A stretch of 34,505 nt of DNA from an uncultured Clostridia bacterium (GCA_934254815.1 CAKQME010000018.1:1-34505); one strand, 5' to 3'; counted from the first letter of the stretch, positions 25,614-33,705 are shown. The notes: a model not told the origin generated them from the letters alone. A program made the numbers and translations.

Positions 25614-27203
25614 TTATCTTCTTTTACCGTATCTTGCTTTACTGTTTTCTTCGGATACCTGTTTATTTATCTTATTTTTGAACGATTTTTCCACGCAAAG
25701 GTTTATAAGCAGAGTAAAACCTGTGGAAAGTATCGAGCTTGTCACCATGTAAATCGAGAAACCCGCCGAATAGATGAACGCGAATATACCGAACATAACG
25801 GGCATCATCCAGGTCATCATTTTCTGCTGCATAGCCGCCGTGCCGTTCGCCCCGTCTACGCTGGAAAGTTCCATCTGCGTTTTCTGGGTTTTGTTCATTA
25901 TAAGCGTCGAAGCAAACATAGTGAGTATCGACAACGCGACGAGTATATACCAGCCGTTTCCTTTACCGAACCCGGTCTGTCTGTATTCGCTCAATTCGTA
26001 GGTGAGTTCTTTATACTGACCCTCCTGAATACAATTCGCGCCGAGCGTAGTCTTTAAGTTCGCATAGTCGGGGATAGCGGGTTTGAACGGGCTGTCTACC
26101 TGCCACAAGTTCTTTACCCACGGGAAAACAACCGATTTCGAACGGTTTTTCTCATAACTTTCCTTAGCCGCAAGGCGAGCCTTGCCCGCTACGTTTTCGT
26201 CTTTATATTCTTTTAAAGCGAGAGTTATTATCTCTTCGTTCAAAGCCGCTTTTGCGGTAGTTTCTTTTTCTTCGGCGGTGAGATACGAATTATAATCGAA
26301 AACTCCGTCGGCATCTATCAAACCGGCTCCCGAATTCGAACCGAGCAACTCTTTAAGTTTTATTCCGTTGTTTATAACGTAATAATTACCGCTTTTTATA
26401 ATAGCTTTTTCGCTTTCGAGTACGGATATTTCCACTCCGCAGTTTTTAATGAATTTATCCTGCGCGTAGGTATTTAAATAACCTTTTAACTTTTCGCCGT
26501 CGTAATTAAAGTCGCCGTTTTCGGTGAAATAATCAATAAGAGTTTCGGCGTATTTTTTCTTTAAGTTATTATAACCGTCTTCGGTGAGAGTATAACAATA
26601 GATATTGTATTTATAATCTTCTCTCGAAGTATTTGCGTTGAAATATCCGCTGTACGCTTCGTTTACGGCTTTTTCTATGTTGAGATAGTATTCGTCTTTG
26701 TTTTCGTCGGGTTTAATAACCGTTCCGTCTTCTATGCAAAGCTCTATGCTGCTGTCGTAAGCCGCGCCCATTTTCTGAAAAACTTCGAAATCGGCTTTTT
26801 TAGTATACGAGTTGAACGCGCCTATGACTATTATGAAGAAAACAAGCGTGACTATCGTCGGCAAACACGGCATCAGAGCGGAATATCCGTTCTTTTTATA
26901 TAAAGCCATCATTTTCTGCTGATACAGTTGCTTGTTGTTGGCGTACTGTTTCTGCAACTTTTCGAGATCGTCCCTCATAAGTTCCATTTTAAGGGCGTTT
27001 TTCTTCATAGAAGCCCTTGAAAATATATCTAAGGGCAGCGTTATAAGTTTCAGGGCGAGGGTAAATAAAATAATACCGAGACCGACGTCCGCTACAAGAC
27101 CTATAAGGTTGCTGATTATCGAAAGCAACCATGCGTATCTGTAAGACGGCGCGGTTAAGTTACCTATAAGGGTAACGGCTATTCCTGAGAAAAACTCTGT
27201 CAT
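25614..27203 (-). CDS. yidC: YidC/Oxa1-family membrane protein insertase with a large external insertion
   Basis: 529 residues, about twice the size of usual Gram-positive YidC. The first core helix (about 26-58) contains K52 where an Arg lies in the hydrophilic groove of well-studied homologues. Next come the cytoplasmic coiled-coil hairpin (62-108), a second helix (109-131), then a long external segment (about 132-415) and three more helices (417-437, 463-484, 486-505). Only the end of that segment (VFPWVKNLWQVDSPF, 359-373) looks like the normal loop, so about 220 residues are inserted. The basic tail (509-529) fits ribosome contact. Neighbours rnpA, yidD and jag confirm identity. No lipobox is seen. 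Confidence 0.94.
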   Translation of the reverse strand: MTEFFSGIAVTLIGNLTAPSYRYAWLLSIISNLIGLVADVGLGIILFTLALKLITLPLDIFSRASMKKNALKMELMRDDLEKLQKQYANNKQLYQQKMMALYKKNGYSALMPCLPTIVTLVFFIIVIGAFNSYTKKADFEVFQKMGAAYDSSIELCIEDGTVIKPDENKDEYYLNIEKAVNEAYSGYFNANTSREDYKYNIYCYTLTEDGYNNLKKKYAETLIDYFTENGDFNYDGEKLKGYLNTYAQDKFIKNCGVEISVLESEKAIIKSGNYYVINNGIKLKELLGSNSGAGLIDADGVFDYNSYLTAEEKETTAKAALNEEIITLALKEYKDENVAGKARLAAKESYEKNRSKSVVFPWVKNLWQVDSPFKPAIPDYANLKTTLGANCIQEGQYKELTYELSEYRQTGFGKGNGWYILVALSILTMFASTLIMNKTQKTQMELSSVDGANGTAAMQQKMMTWMMPVMFGIFAFIYSAGFSIYMVTSSILSTGFTLLINLCVEKSFKNKINKQVSEENSKARYGKRR

Positions 27204-27221
27204 TCTTACTCCGAACGGCTT

Positions 27222-27470
27222 TCAGTAAAGCCATTTCTTTTTATTTATATTATCGGGAACGGGGTCGAACCCGCCCTTATTCAAGCGGTTACATCTGAGT
27301 ATCCGCCATATAATCAAAATCATACTGACGAAAAGCCCGTGCTTTTCGAGAGCTTCCATCGCGTATACGCTGCAAGTGGGCGTAAATATACACCCGCTTT
27401 TCAGCGATGCGGAAATATATTTCTTATAAAACTTAAGTATTCTGATAAGAAATCTGTTTACGGGGTTCAT
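27222..27470 (-). CDS. yidD: YidD, membrane protein insertion efficiency factor
   Basis: 82-residue membrane-associated protein of the insertase pathway. The family pattern is intact: amphipathic N terminus, FTPTCSVYAMEALEKHG (29-45), WRILRCN (55-61) and GGFDPVP (66-72), with cysteines C27, C33 and C60. Its ATG overlaps the rnpA stop as ATGA, so translation is coupled, and yidC follows after 18 bp. Confidence 0.96.
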   Translation of the reverse strand: MNPVNRFLIRILKFYKKYISASLKSGCIFTPTCSVYAMEALEKHGLFVSMILIIWRILRCNRLNKGGFDPVPDNINKKKWLY

Positions 27471-27784
27471 TTTAAACCTTCCCTTGCGAGAATGTTTTGC
27501 ATATCTTCTTTAAAGCGTTCGTATTCGTATTTATCGCTTACTTTAGGCATAAAAACGACGTTGATTTTAGCTTGCGAATCTTTGAACGCCTGACTTGCGG
27601 CGGCTCTCAAAAGCCTTTTGACCCTGTTTCTCGTAACGGCTTTACCGTGCTTCTTGCTTACGGAGTAGCCTATTTTAAGTTTATCGCTTTTTATATATAG
27701 CATAGCGAGCGATTTTGCGTAAACTCTTTTCCCTTTGGAAAAAATTTTATTAAAATCGCTCTCTCTCTTAAGTCTGTCTATCAA
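27467..27784 (-). CDS. rnpA: Ribonuclease P protein component
   Basis: 105-residue basic protein that helps RNase P RNA remove the 5' leader of tRNA precursors. The RNR motif is present (TRNRVKRLLR, 51-60), as is the N-terminal KRESDFNKIFSKGKR (6-20). It begins 6 bp after the rpmH stop and overlaps yidD, the normal arrangement beside a bacterial origin. The RNA subunit gene was not found here. Confidence 0.97.
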   Translation of the reverse strand: MIDRLKRESDFNKIFSKGKRVYAKSLAMLYIKSDKLKIGYSVSKKHGKAVTRNRVKRLLRAAASQAFKDSQAKINVVFMPKVSDKYEYERFKEDMQNILAREGLK

Positions 27785-27790
27785 ATTCTA

Positions 27791-27925
27791 TCAATAAGTA
27801 AGGCGTTTACGACCTTTATTTCTTCTTCTCTTCAATACTTTTCTGCCTGCGGTGGTCGACATTCTCTTTCTGAAGCCGTGAACCTTGTTTCTCGTTTTCT
27901 TTTTGGGTTGATAAGTTCTTTTCAT
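27791..27925 (-). CDS. rpmH: 50S ribosomal protein L34
   Basis: Read directly from the minus strand: 44 codons from ATG at 27925 to TGA at 27791. It begins MKRTYQPKKKTRNKVHGFR and ends GRKRLTY, the very conserved L34 sequence of normal length. AGGAG precedes the start. It lies between dnaN and rnpA, with its own consensus promoter at 27980-28008. Confidence 0.98.
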   Translation of the reverse strand: MKRTYQPKKKTRNKVHGFRKRMSTTAGRKVLKRRRNKGRKRLTY

Positions 27926-27979
27926 AATTTTACTCCTAGATATCCGTTTTTATAACGTAATATTATTATCGCTTTTGAA

Positions 27980-28008
27980 ATTATACTTTCTTTTTTTGTT
28001 TTTGTCAA
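27980..28008 (-). promoter_or_regulatory. Consensus promoter of the rpmH-rnpA-yidD-yidC-jag operon
   Basis: On the minus strand, perfect TTGACA (28008-28003) and TATAAT (27985-27980) with a 17-bp A-rich spacer. It starts 6 bp after the dnaN stop codon, so the ribosomal-protein operon can be expressed strongly and independently of dnaN. Confidence 0.9.
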
Positions 28009-28014
28009 TCGTTT

Positions 28015-29115
28015 TCAGCCTATTCTTATGGGAAGTATAAGATAGAGATAATCTCCGCCCGAAACCGACGTTATTATAGCCGGGGCTATTTCTCCGACGA
28101 AACTCAGTTTAACGTATTCGTCGCTTATAGACTTCAACGCCTCCGTAATATATTTGGCGTTGAAATTTATATCCATATCCACGCCCTCGATATTTACAAG
28201 CACGTTTTCGGTGACGTTACCCTTTTCGGAATTAGCCTTTATGTTTATATGGTTTTCTTTTATTTCGAGTTTTACTATATTTCTCGCGTCTTTGGCGACG
28301 ATGGTCGCTCTGTCAAGACTGTTCTGGAAATCTTCGCGCTTAAACGTAACTACCGTCTGGAATTTCGACGGTATTATCTGCTCGTAATTTATAAAGTCGC
28401 CCTCTAAAAGTCTCGAAACGAAAATTGTTCCGTTGTCGTCTACCATCATAGTGTTCTCTTCGGAAACGATAGTCATTTCTTCTTCGTCTCTTTCGAGCAG
28501 TCTGCCTATTTCGTTCAACGCTCTCGCGGGTATTATTATCTTGAAATCTCCGCTGGCTTCTTTAAGCCTCTTTTCCGCAATAGCCATTCTGAACCCGTCG
28601 AGACCGACGCATTTGAGAACTCCGTCTTTTATATCGAAAAGACAACCTTTGAGTATAGGTCTCGATTCGTCCGTCGAGCAGGCGAAAATAGTTTTGTTTA
28701 TAAGCTCTTTATATTCTTTCTGTAAAAGAGTAAAATACTTTTCCTTTAAATTCTTTTTTATTTCGGGAAAAGTTTCGGCAGACAGAGTAGAAAGAAACAC
28801 TTCGTTGTTGCCGTAGGTTATTTTAAGCCTGTTTTCTTCTATAAGAAACAATTCCACTTCGTTTTCGTTTTCGAGTTTTTTAACGAGTTCCGCGAACAAT
28901 CTGCCGGGAACGACCGTATCTCCCTCTCTGAAAGTATCCGATCTTATGGTCTTTTCTATGGCGAATTCCGTATCCGTCGCGGTAAGGGTAAGATTGTCGC
29001 CTCTTACGGAAAGTTTTATACCCTCCAGCACGGGGTTGGTAGTCTTTACGCTTATAGCTTTAGATACTTTCATCACCGCCGATGACAATTCCGTTCCGTT
29101 GACGATAATTTTCAT
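28015..29115 (-). CDS. dnaN: DNA polymerase III beta subunit (sliding clamp)
   Basis: 366-residue ring-forming clamp that tethers the replicative polymerase to DNA. It has three clamp domains, with the family ending YLILPIRIG and the internal GCLFDIKDGVLKCVGLDGFR (156-175) and DFINYEQIIPSKF patterns. The start is ATG at 29115 with AAAGGAG 7 bp before it. In most Bacillota dnaN follows dnaA and points away from rpmH. Here it is the first gene leftward of the putative origin, co-directional with rpmH, and dnaA is not adjacent. Confidence 0.98.
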   Translation of the reverse strand: MKIIVNGTELSSAVMKVSKAISVKTTNPVLEGIKLSVRGDNLTLTATDTEFAIEKTIRSDTFREGDTVVPGRLFAELVKKLENENEVELFLIEENRLKITYGNNEVFLSTLSAETFPEIKKNLKEKYFTLLQKEYKELINKTIFACSTDESRPILKGCLFDIKDGVLKCVGLDGFRMAIAEKRLKEASGDFKIIIPARALNEIGRLLERDEEEMTIVSEENTMMVDDNGTIFVSRLLEGDFINYEQIIPSKFQTVVTFKREDFQNSLDRATIVAKDARNIVKLEIKENHINIKANSEKGNVTENVLVNIEGVDMDINFNAKYITEALKSISDEYVKLSFVGEIAPAIITSVSGGDYLYLILPIRIG

Positions 29116-29478
29116 TTGTCCGCTCCTTTGATTTGCTTATATACGCCTTTTCCTAAGATAGATAATATATTATTTTTTTTATTATTTAATATATGTAGTA
29201 ATAGGCGTTGTCGAAATGTGGAAAACTCAAAATTTAAATTCAAAATAAACGATTTTATCTTGAATTTTTAATTTTATTTACGGTTGACAACTCTTTGATT
29301 TATAAACACAGCCGTGTTAAGAAAAAGTTGACAGCCGCGACTCAAAGTGGATAACTTTCGTTTCCCGCCGTCCGACGCACCTAATATTATAAAGTATAAA
29401 CGGAAAAAAAGCAACCGAAAGGGGTCGTTTTTCGGCAACAAAGGCAAATTTTTTTCTTAAATTTCATACGGTGGATAA
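29116..29478. other. Putative chromosomal replication origin (oriC)
   Basis: The 414-bp gap between divergent dnaN and rsmG (start at 29530) holds no gene. From dnaN outward: an AT-rich stretch (29157-29195), DnaA-trio-like TAG-TAA-TAG (29196-29204), a GC-richer stretch (29205-29213) and a near-consensus DnaA box (29217-29225, TGTGGAAAA). On the minus strand this order (box, GC, trios, AT-rich) is that of the Bacillus subtilis basal unwinding element. More boxes with one mismatch to TGTGGATAA lie at 29346-29354 and 29470-29478. Two further box-like sites occur inside rsmG (29697-29705, 29707-29715). The dnaN-rpmH-rnpA neighbourhood supports the call. Confidence 0.75.
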
Positions 29479-29494
29479 AACTGTTGAAAAACGG

Positions 29495-29522
29495 TTGACA
29501 AATTCTTTTAAAATGTTAAAAT
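29495..29522 (+). promoter_or_regulatory. Promoter of rsmG
   Basis: TTGACA (29495-29500) and TAAAAT (29517-29522) with a 16-bp spacer. The expected transcription start, about 7 bases further, falls on or beside the ATG at 29530, and no ribosome binding site is visible, so the mRNA may be leaderless. Confidence 0.6.
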
Positions 29523-29529
29523 CTTGTTG

Positions 29530-30225
29530 ATGAATAAATTTTTCGAAGAGTTCGGTTTAAATTTAACCGAAGAAAAAATCAGTAAATTCGAGCTTTATCG
29601 CTCGCTTTTGAAGAAATACAATCAAAATTTCAACATTACGGCTATATCGGACGACGAAGAAATAAACGTAAAACATTTTTTGGACAGCGCCGTAAAGGTG
29701 GATAACTTTTCCACAGCGGCGGAAGTCATAGAAGTCGGTTCGGGCGGAGGGTTCCCGTCGATACCGATAAAAATAATGCGCGACGATCTTAAATTTACCC
29801 TGATAGAAGCTACGGGTAAAAAGTGCGAGTTTCTCAGAATAGTAGTAAAAGAACTTGAATTAAAAAACGTAACCGTTATAAACGGACGTGCGGAGGAACT
29901 CGGCAGAGACGAAAACTACCGTGAAAAATTCGATTACGCGATAGCCCGCGCCGTGGCGAGATTAAACGTTTTAAGCGAGTATTGTCTTCCGTTTGTAAAG
30001 AAAGGCGGAGAATTTATAGCGTATAAAGGAAGAGCCGGAGAAGAAATTTCGGAAGCGAAAAAAGGAATAGAAAAATTAGGCGGAAAGATAAAGGACGTAT
30101 ATTCTTTCGAACTGCCGTTAAACGCAGGCGAGCGTAATATAATAAGGATAGAGAAAGTAAGTCTAACGCCCGAAATTTATCCGCGTTCAAACGGTAAAAT
30201 AAAAAAATCTCCTTTAGGATTATGA
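29530..30225 (+). CDS. rsmG: 16S rRNA (guanine-527-N7)-methyltransferase RsmG (GidB)
   Basis: 231 residues counted from ATG at 29530; in-frame TTG codons at 29524 and 29527 are less likely starts. It methylates G527 of 16S rRNA using S-adenosylmethionine. The SAM-binding motif EVGSGGGFPSIP (68-79), the upstream HFLDS (49-53) and the basic C terminus are typical. It is the only rightward gene beside the origin and ends at a bidirectional terminator. In many bacteria rsmG follows mnmE and mnmG after jag; here these are absent and rsmG stands alone across the origin. Confidence 0.96.
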   Translation: MNKFFEEFGLNLTEEKISKFELYRSLLKKYNQNFNITAISDDEEINVKHFLDSAVKVDNFSTAAEVIEVGSGGGFPSIPIKIMRDDLKFTLIEATGKKCEFLRIVVKELELKNVTVINGRAEELGRDENYREKFDYAIARAVARLNVLSEYCLPFVKKGGEFIAYKGRAGEEISEAKKGIEKLGGKIKDVYSFELPLNAGERNIIRIEKVSLTPEIYPRSNGKIKKSPLGL

Positions 30226-30240
30226 AACTTTCAAAATTTA

Positions 30241-30268
30241 AAAACGGTTGTTTAAAACAACCGTTTTT
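30241..30268. terminator. Bidirectional terminator between convergent genes
   Basis: AAAACGGTTGTTT (30241-30253) pairs with AAACAACCGTTTT (30255-30267) and is followed by TTAATATTTT on the plus strand. The minus strand also runs into a T-rich sequence. It would end rsmG transcripts and possibly those of the ABC-F gene arriving from the other side. Confidence 0.85.
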
Positions 30269-30327
30269 AATATTTTCTCGTTAATAAAACAGAAAAAATC
30301 AAACAAAGTATGTCGCTCTTAAACTCT

Positions 30328-30379
30328 GCCGAATAAGTGCGGAATGATACCTTGAGACAGCCTCAGGCTGCCGACGTCA
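30328..30379. repeat. Degenerate remnant of the foldback repeat next to a palindrome
   Basis: GCCGAATAAGTGCGGA (30328-30343) matches the middle of the foldback unit, but both end arms are missing. It is followed by CAGCCT-c-AGGCTG (30358-30370), the palindrome also found at 24215-24227. The sequence runs into the last codons of the ABC-F gene. Confidence 0.55.
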
Positions 30380-31957
30380 AGTTGCTAATGTCTCTGCTAA
30401 ATAAGTGTCGTAATCGACGGGGCGGTCGTAAACTTTCGTTCCGTCGATTTCTATTATTCGGTTACATACCGTGTTCAGAAGCTCGCGGTCGTGGCTCGTC
30501 AATAACATGCAGCCCTTAAACGCCGAAAGACCGTCGTTTAACGCCGTTATAGATTCAAGATCGAGATGGTTTGTCGGTTCGTCCATAATCATGAAATTAC
30601 CCGCTTCGAGCATCATTTTTGCAAGCATACATCTTACTTTTTCGCCACCCGATATAACGGAAGCTTTCTTTTGAGATTCTTCGCCCGAAAATAACATTCT
30701 CGCAAGCCAACCGCGTACAAATTCTTCGTAATGGTCGTAAGAATACCTGCTGAGCCAATCTACAAGCGATAAATCGCAACCGACGAAATATTCGTCGTTA
30801 TCGGTGGGCAGGTACGTCGGGTTAATAGTTTTGCCCCATTTGAAGTAACCGCCCGTAGCCGTTTCTTTGCCCATTAAAATATCGTAAAGCATAGTAATCG
30901 CTTTGCTGTTTTTTCCGACGATACCTATTTTATCGTCTCTGCCGACGGTGAACGAGATATTCTCGAAATAACCCTCTTTAGAGAGATTTTCGACGAAAAG
31001 TATGTCGTTGCCTATTTCACGGTCGTATTTGAAATTGATATAGGGGTATTTCCTCGACGAAATTTTAATGTCGTTTATGGTGAGCTTTTCAAGCTCTTTT
31101 TTTCTTGCCGTGGCTTGTTTCGATTTGGAAGCGTTAGCCGAGAAACGCGCTATAAATTCCTGTAATTCTTTGGCGCGCTGTTCGGCTTTTTTGTTCTGCT
31201 CCTTTTGCTGACGGATAAGCAGCTGACTTGTTCTGTACCAGAAATCGTAGTTGCCGAAATATACGTTTATCTTTCCGAAATCGACGTCGCAGATATAAGT
31301 GCAGACCTTATTCAGAAAATATCTGTTGTGAGATACTATGATAATGGTGTTTTCGAAATCCATAAGGAAATCTTCGAGCCATTGCGTTGTTTTGATATCG
31401 AGATTGTTTGTAGGTTCGTCGAGAAGAAGAACGTCGGGGTTGCCGAAAAGAGCCTGCGCAAGCAAGATTTTAACCTTTTCTTTACCGTCAAGTTCGCCCA
31501 TTTTCTTTTCGAAGTGTTCGGACGGAATATTGAGCGCGGAAAGCAATTTTTCGGCGTCGCTTTCGGCGTCCCAACCGCCGAGTTCGGCAAATTCATTTTC
31601 AAGGTCGGCGGCGCGTATGCCGTCCTCGTCGGAGAAATCGGCTTTAGCGTACAGGGCGTCTTTTTCGTCCATTATATCGACTAAACGTTTATGACCGAGC
31701 ATTACGGTACGGATAACGGTTTCGTCGTTGTAGGCGTTCTGGTCCTGTTTTAAAACGGACATACGCTCGTTTTTGTCAAGCGTGACTTCGCCTTTCTGTG
31801 GTTCGAGTTCTCCCGAAAGAATTTTAAGAAACGTAGATTTGCCCGCGCCGTTTGCGCCGATAATTCCGTAACAATTACCTTTAGTGAATTTAATATTTAC
31901 GTCTTCGAAAAGTTTTCTGCTGCCGAATTGCAGGCTTACGCCGCTTACTTGTAACAT
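30377..31957 (-). CDS. ABC-F family ATPase (YkpA/YbiT-like) with an asymmetric ATP-site pair
   Basis: 526-residue soluble protein with two ATP-binding domains and no membrane segment. ABC-F proteins act on ribosomes, in translation control or antibiotic protection. Domain 1 has an intact Walker A (GANGAGKST, 34-42), Walker B with E181 and H210, but its signature is LDGKE (156-160). Domain 2 has a degenerate Walker A (GKNSKAIT, 348-355, lacking the usual GKT/AKT lysine) with an intact signature (ISGGE, 435-439), E460 and H489. The linker (about 245-295) is the charged helical pair typical of the group. ATG at 31957 with GAGAGG. It may be a housekeeping factor; resistance is not implied. Confidence 0.92.
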   Translation of the reverse strand: MLQVSGVSLQFGSRKLFEDVNIKFTKGNCYGIIGANGAGKSTFLKILSGELEPQKGEVTLDKNERMSVLKQDQNAYNDETVIRTVMLGHKRLVDIMDEKDALYAKADFSDEDGIRAADLENEFAELGGWDAESDAEKLLSALNIPSEHFEKKMGELDGKEKVKILLAQALFGNPDVLLLDEPTNNLDIKTTQWLEDFLMDFENTIIIVSHNRYFLNKVCTYICDVDFGKINVYFGNYDFWYRTSQLLIRQQKEQNKKAEQRAKELQEFIARFSANASKSKQATARKKELEKLTINDIKISSRKYPYINFKYDREIGNDILFVENLSKEGYFENISFTVGRDDKIGIVGKNSKAITMLYDILMGKETATGGYFKWGKTINPTYLPTDNDEYFVGCDLSLVDWLSRYSYDHYEEFVRGWLARMLFSGEESQKKASVISGGEKVRCMLAKMMLEAGNFMIMDEPTNHLDLESITALNDGLSAFKGCMLLTSHDRELLNTVCNRIIEIDGTKVYDRPVDYDTYLAETLAT

Positions 31958-32013
31958 TTTTACCTCTCTTTAATTATTTATTGTTTATTGCTATATTTCC
32001 CGCAGTAAATATA

Positions 32014-32055
32014 AGGTCGGACGCATACGAAAATAAACTTCGTTGCGTTCGACCT
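32014..32055 (-). terminator. Probable terminator after the lipoprotein gene
   Basis: A long imperfect hairpin lies 21 bp after the lipoprotein stop on the minus strand. AGGTCGGACGCA (32014-32025) pairs with TGCGTTCGACCT (32044-32055) in 11 of 12 positions, and inner ACGAA / TTCGT extends the stem. The following bases are AT-rich (TTATATTTA) rather than a clean T run. Confidence 0.7.
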
Positions 32056-32076
32056 CCTGTGACTGTATTTTCTTTA

Positions 32077-33705
32077 TTACTTCGTTTTCGCGCTTTCGCC
32101 GTCAACCGTTTTCTGATCGTCGCTGCTGAGCTTGCCGAGCATGCTGTTCTTCATAGCTTCGTACTTCTTAGCCGCGGTGTCGGGAAGATCTTCGGTGTAG
32201 AATTTAGCCTTGTCTTCGTCCGAAGTCAAATCTTTGATATATTCTTCGTAAGCAGCTTTTTCTTCCGTCATATCGATGACGTTGACGTAAGAAAGATAAT
32301 CGGTGTCGTTGTAAGCCGCGATAAACATATAATGAGTGGCTCCGCTTACTTCTACCGCTACGACTTCTGGTTTGTACCAGTCGGTGTTTACGTCGACTTT
32401 GTTGATTCTGAATTCTTCGGCTTTAACGTTTCCGCTAAGAACGTCGGTCAAATCGACTTTGTAATAAACCTTTTCTTTATGATAATAAAGGAAATCGTGT
32501 TCGCCCTCTTTCTTTATGAAGTCGAGAGTCGCGCTCTTTATGTTTTCGCTGTCGTAAACGAAACTTGCGCCGAGGTCGGTGTTCTTATCGGTTTTCTTCG
32601 AATAATCGTAAACCATAAGTCCGTCGTCTCCGACGAAAAGTATGCTGTTTTCGCTTAAAATCATAGTTCCGTCGGCAAAGACTTTCGAAGCGTTGTAATC
32701 GCCCTCGTTCATAAGCGTGCCTAAGGAAGTTATTTTCTTGGCGTTGCTTTCTTTAAGATCCGCCGCGGCAACCGCTCTGTACTCGGTAAGGCTCGAAAGC
32801 GAGCTGTCGAGAGAAGTGAGCGAAAAATAAAGCTTGCCGCCCGTATATCTTATAAGGTCGAAAGTTGCGCCCGTTAAAAACGCGCAGTCGCCAGAACCCA
32901 TACCGGGGGTCTTTTTGCCGGTTCCGTCGAGAACGAGTTCGAAATCGGCTGTAGCGGAGCTTTCTCCTAAAACGAGTTTGTATACGAAATTGAAGTTTTC
33001 GGTAGTTTTATTTTCGGAATCCTCGCCGTATACGGAGCCGTTTACGGGTTTGATTCTGTAGAATACGTCGCCGTTGTTTTCTTCGTCGAAAAGAATTTCC
33101 TGAATGGACGAAGTTTTGTCTTCGTAAGAGTTAAGCAACTTGCAGTTTACGGCGTCGTAAACGTAAAGCCCCGTAGAATAAACGATAAGGTAAACGTTAG
33201 ACCCTTTCTGTACGAAACGATATTGAGCGTCGTGAGAAAAGTCTTTTTTGGTAATTGAAGAAGAAGTCGACGAGCCGTCGGCTTTGGTTCTCAAAAATTT
33301 AAGCTGATCGTTCTTTACTTCGCCTTTCTTGTTGTTTTCGTCGGACGGAACGGCATAATAGAAATATTCGCCGTAGAGATAAACGCCCGCGTTTTTATCG
33401 TCGGAAACGACGAGACGGGAAACGATGGTATCGTATGTAACGCTTTCGTCTCCGAGTTTCGCAAGATTGGCTTTTTCGGTACGCATAAGCGCGCCTTTGG
33501 TAACTTTGCCCTCTTTGTAAGTGGTCGAATACGACTCCACGCCGTTGATAAAGTAAACGTATTTGCCAGTTTCGACTAAAAATCCGCCGTTAGAAGCGAC
33601 GGAAGCAAGCGAATCGTCTTTAACCTTAACGGTTTTGCTTCCGCAAGCCGCGAAAGAGAACAAAAGACATATCGCCAACAATAAAACCGATATTTTTTTT
33701 GCCAT
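32077..33705 (-). CDS. Lipoprotein of unknown function, beta-propeller-like
   Basis: 542 residues. The signal peptide ends in lipobox SFAAC (C21). The body is rich in short strands with repeating aromatic pairs (YVYFING, GEYFYYAV, NVYLIVYSTGLYVYD, GKLYFSL, HDFLYYHKEKVYYKV), the spacing expected of a beta-propeller and similar to DUF5050-type proteins. The last 70 residues are charged and helical. No enzyme motif is seen. It is monocistronic with its own promoter and a terminator, and AAAAGGAG precedes ATG at 33705. A role in sensing or binding at the cell surface is possible, but nothing nearby points to a pathway. Confidence 0.75.
   Translation of the reverse strand: MAKKISVLLLAICLLFSFAACGSKTVKVKDDSLASVASNGGFLVETGKYVYFINGVESYSTTYKEGKVTKGALMRTEKANLAKLGDESVTYDTIVSRLVVSDDKNAGVYLYGEYFYYAVPSDENNKKGEVKNDQLKFLRTKADGSSTSSSITKKDFSHDAQYRFVQKGSNVYLIVYSTGLYVYDAVNCKLLNSYEDKTSSIQEILFDEENNGDVFYRIKPVNGSVYGEDSENKTTENFNFVYKLVLGESSATADFELVLDGTGKKTPGMGSGDCAFLTGATFDLIRYTGGKLYFSLTSLDSSLSSLTEYRAVAAADLKESNAKKITSLGTLMNEGDYNASKVFADGTMILSENSILFVGDDGLMVYDYSKKTDKNTDLGASFVYDSENIKSATLDFIKKEGEHDFLYYHKEKVYYKVDLTDVLSGNVKAEEFRINKVDVNTDWYKPEVVAVEVSGATHYMFIAAYNDTDYLSYVNVIDMTEEKAAYEEYIKDLTSDEDKAKFYTEDLPDTAAKKYEAMKNSMLGKLSSDDQKTVDGESAKTK

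Noticed and set aside
29284..29306. Second plus-strand promoter (TTGACA ... TATAAA) within oriC
   Set aside because: The spacer is only 11 bp, too short for a sigma-A promoter.
29697..29715. Pair of converging DnaA boxes inside rsmG as part of oriC
   Set aside because: Each has one mismatch and they lie in codons of a conserved gene, so chance is likely. Mentioned under oriC but not called separately.
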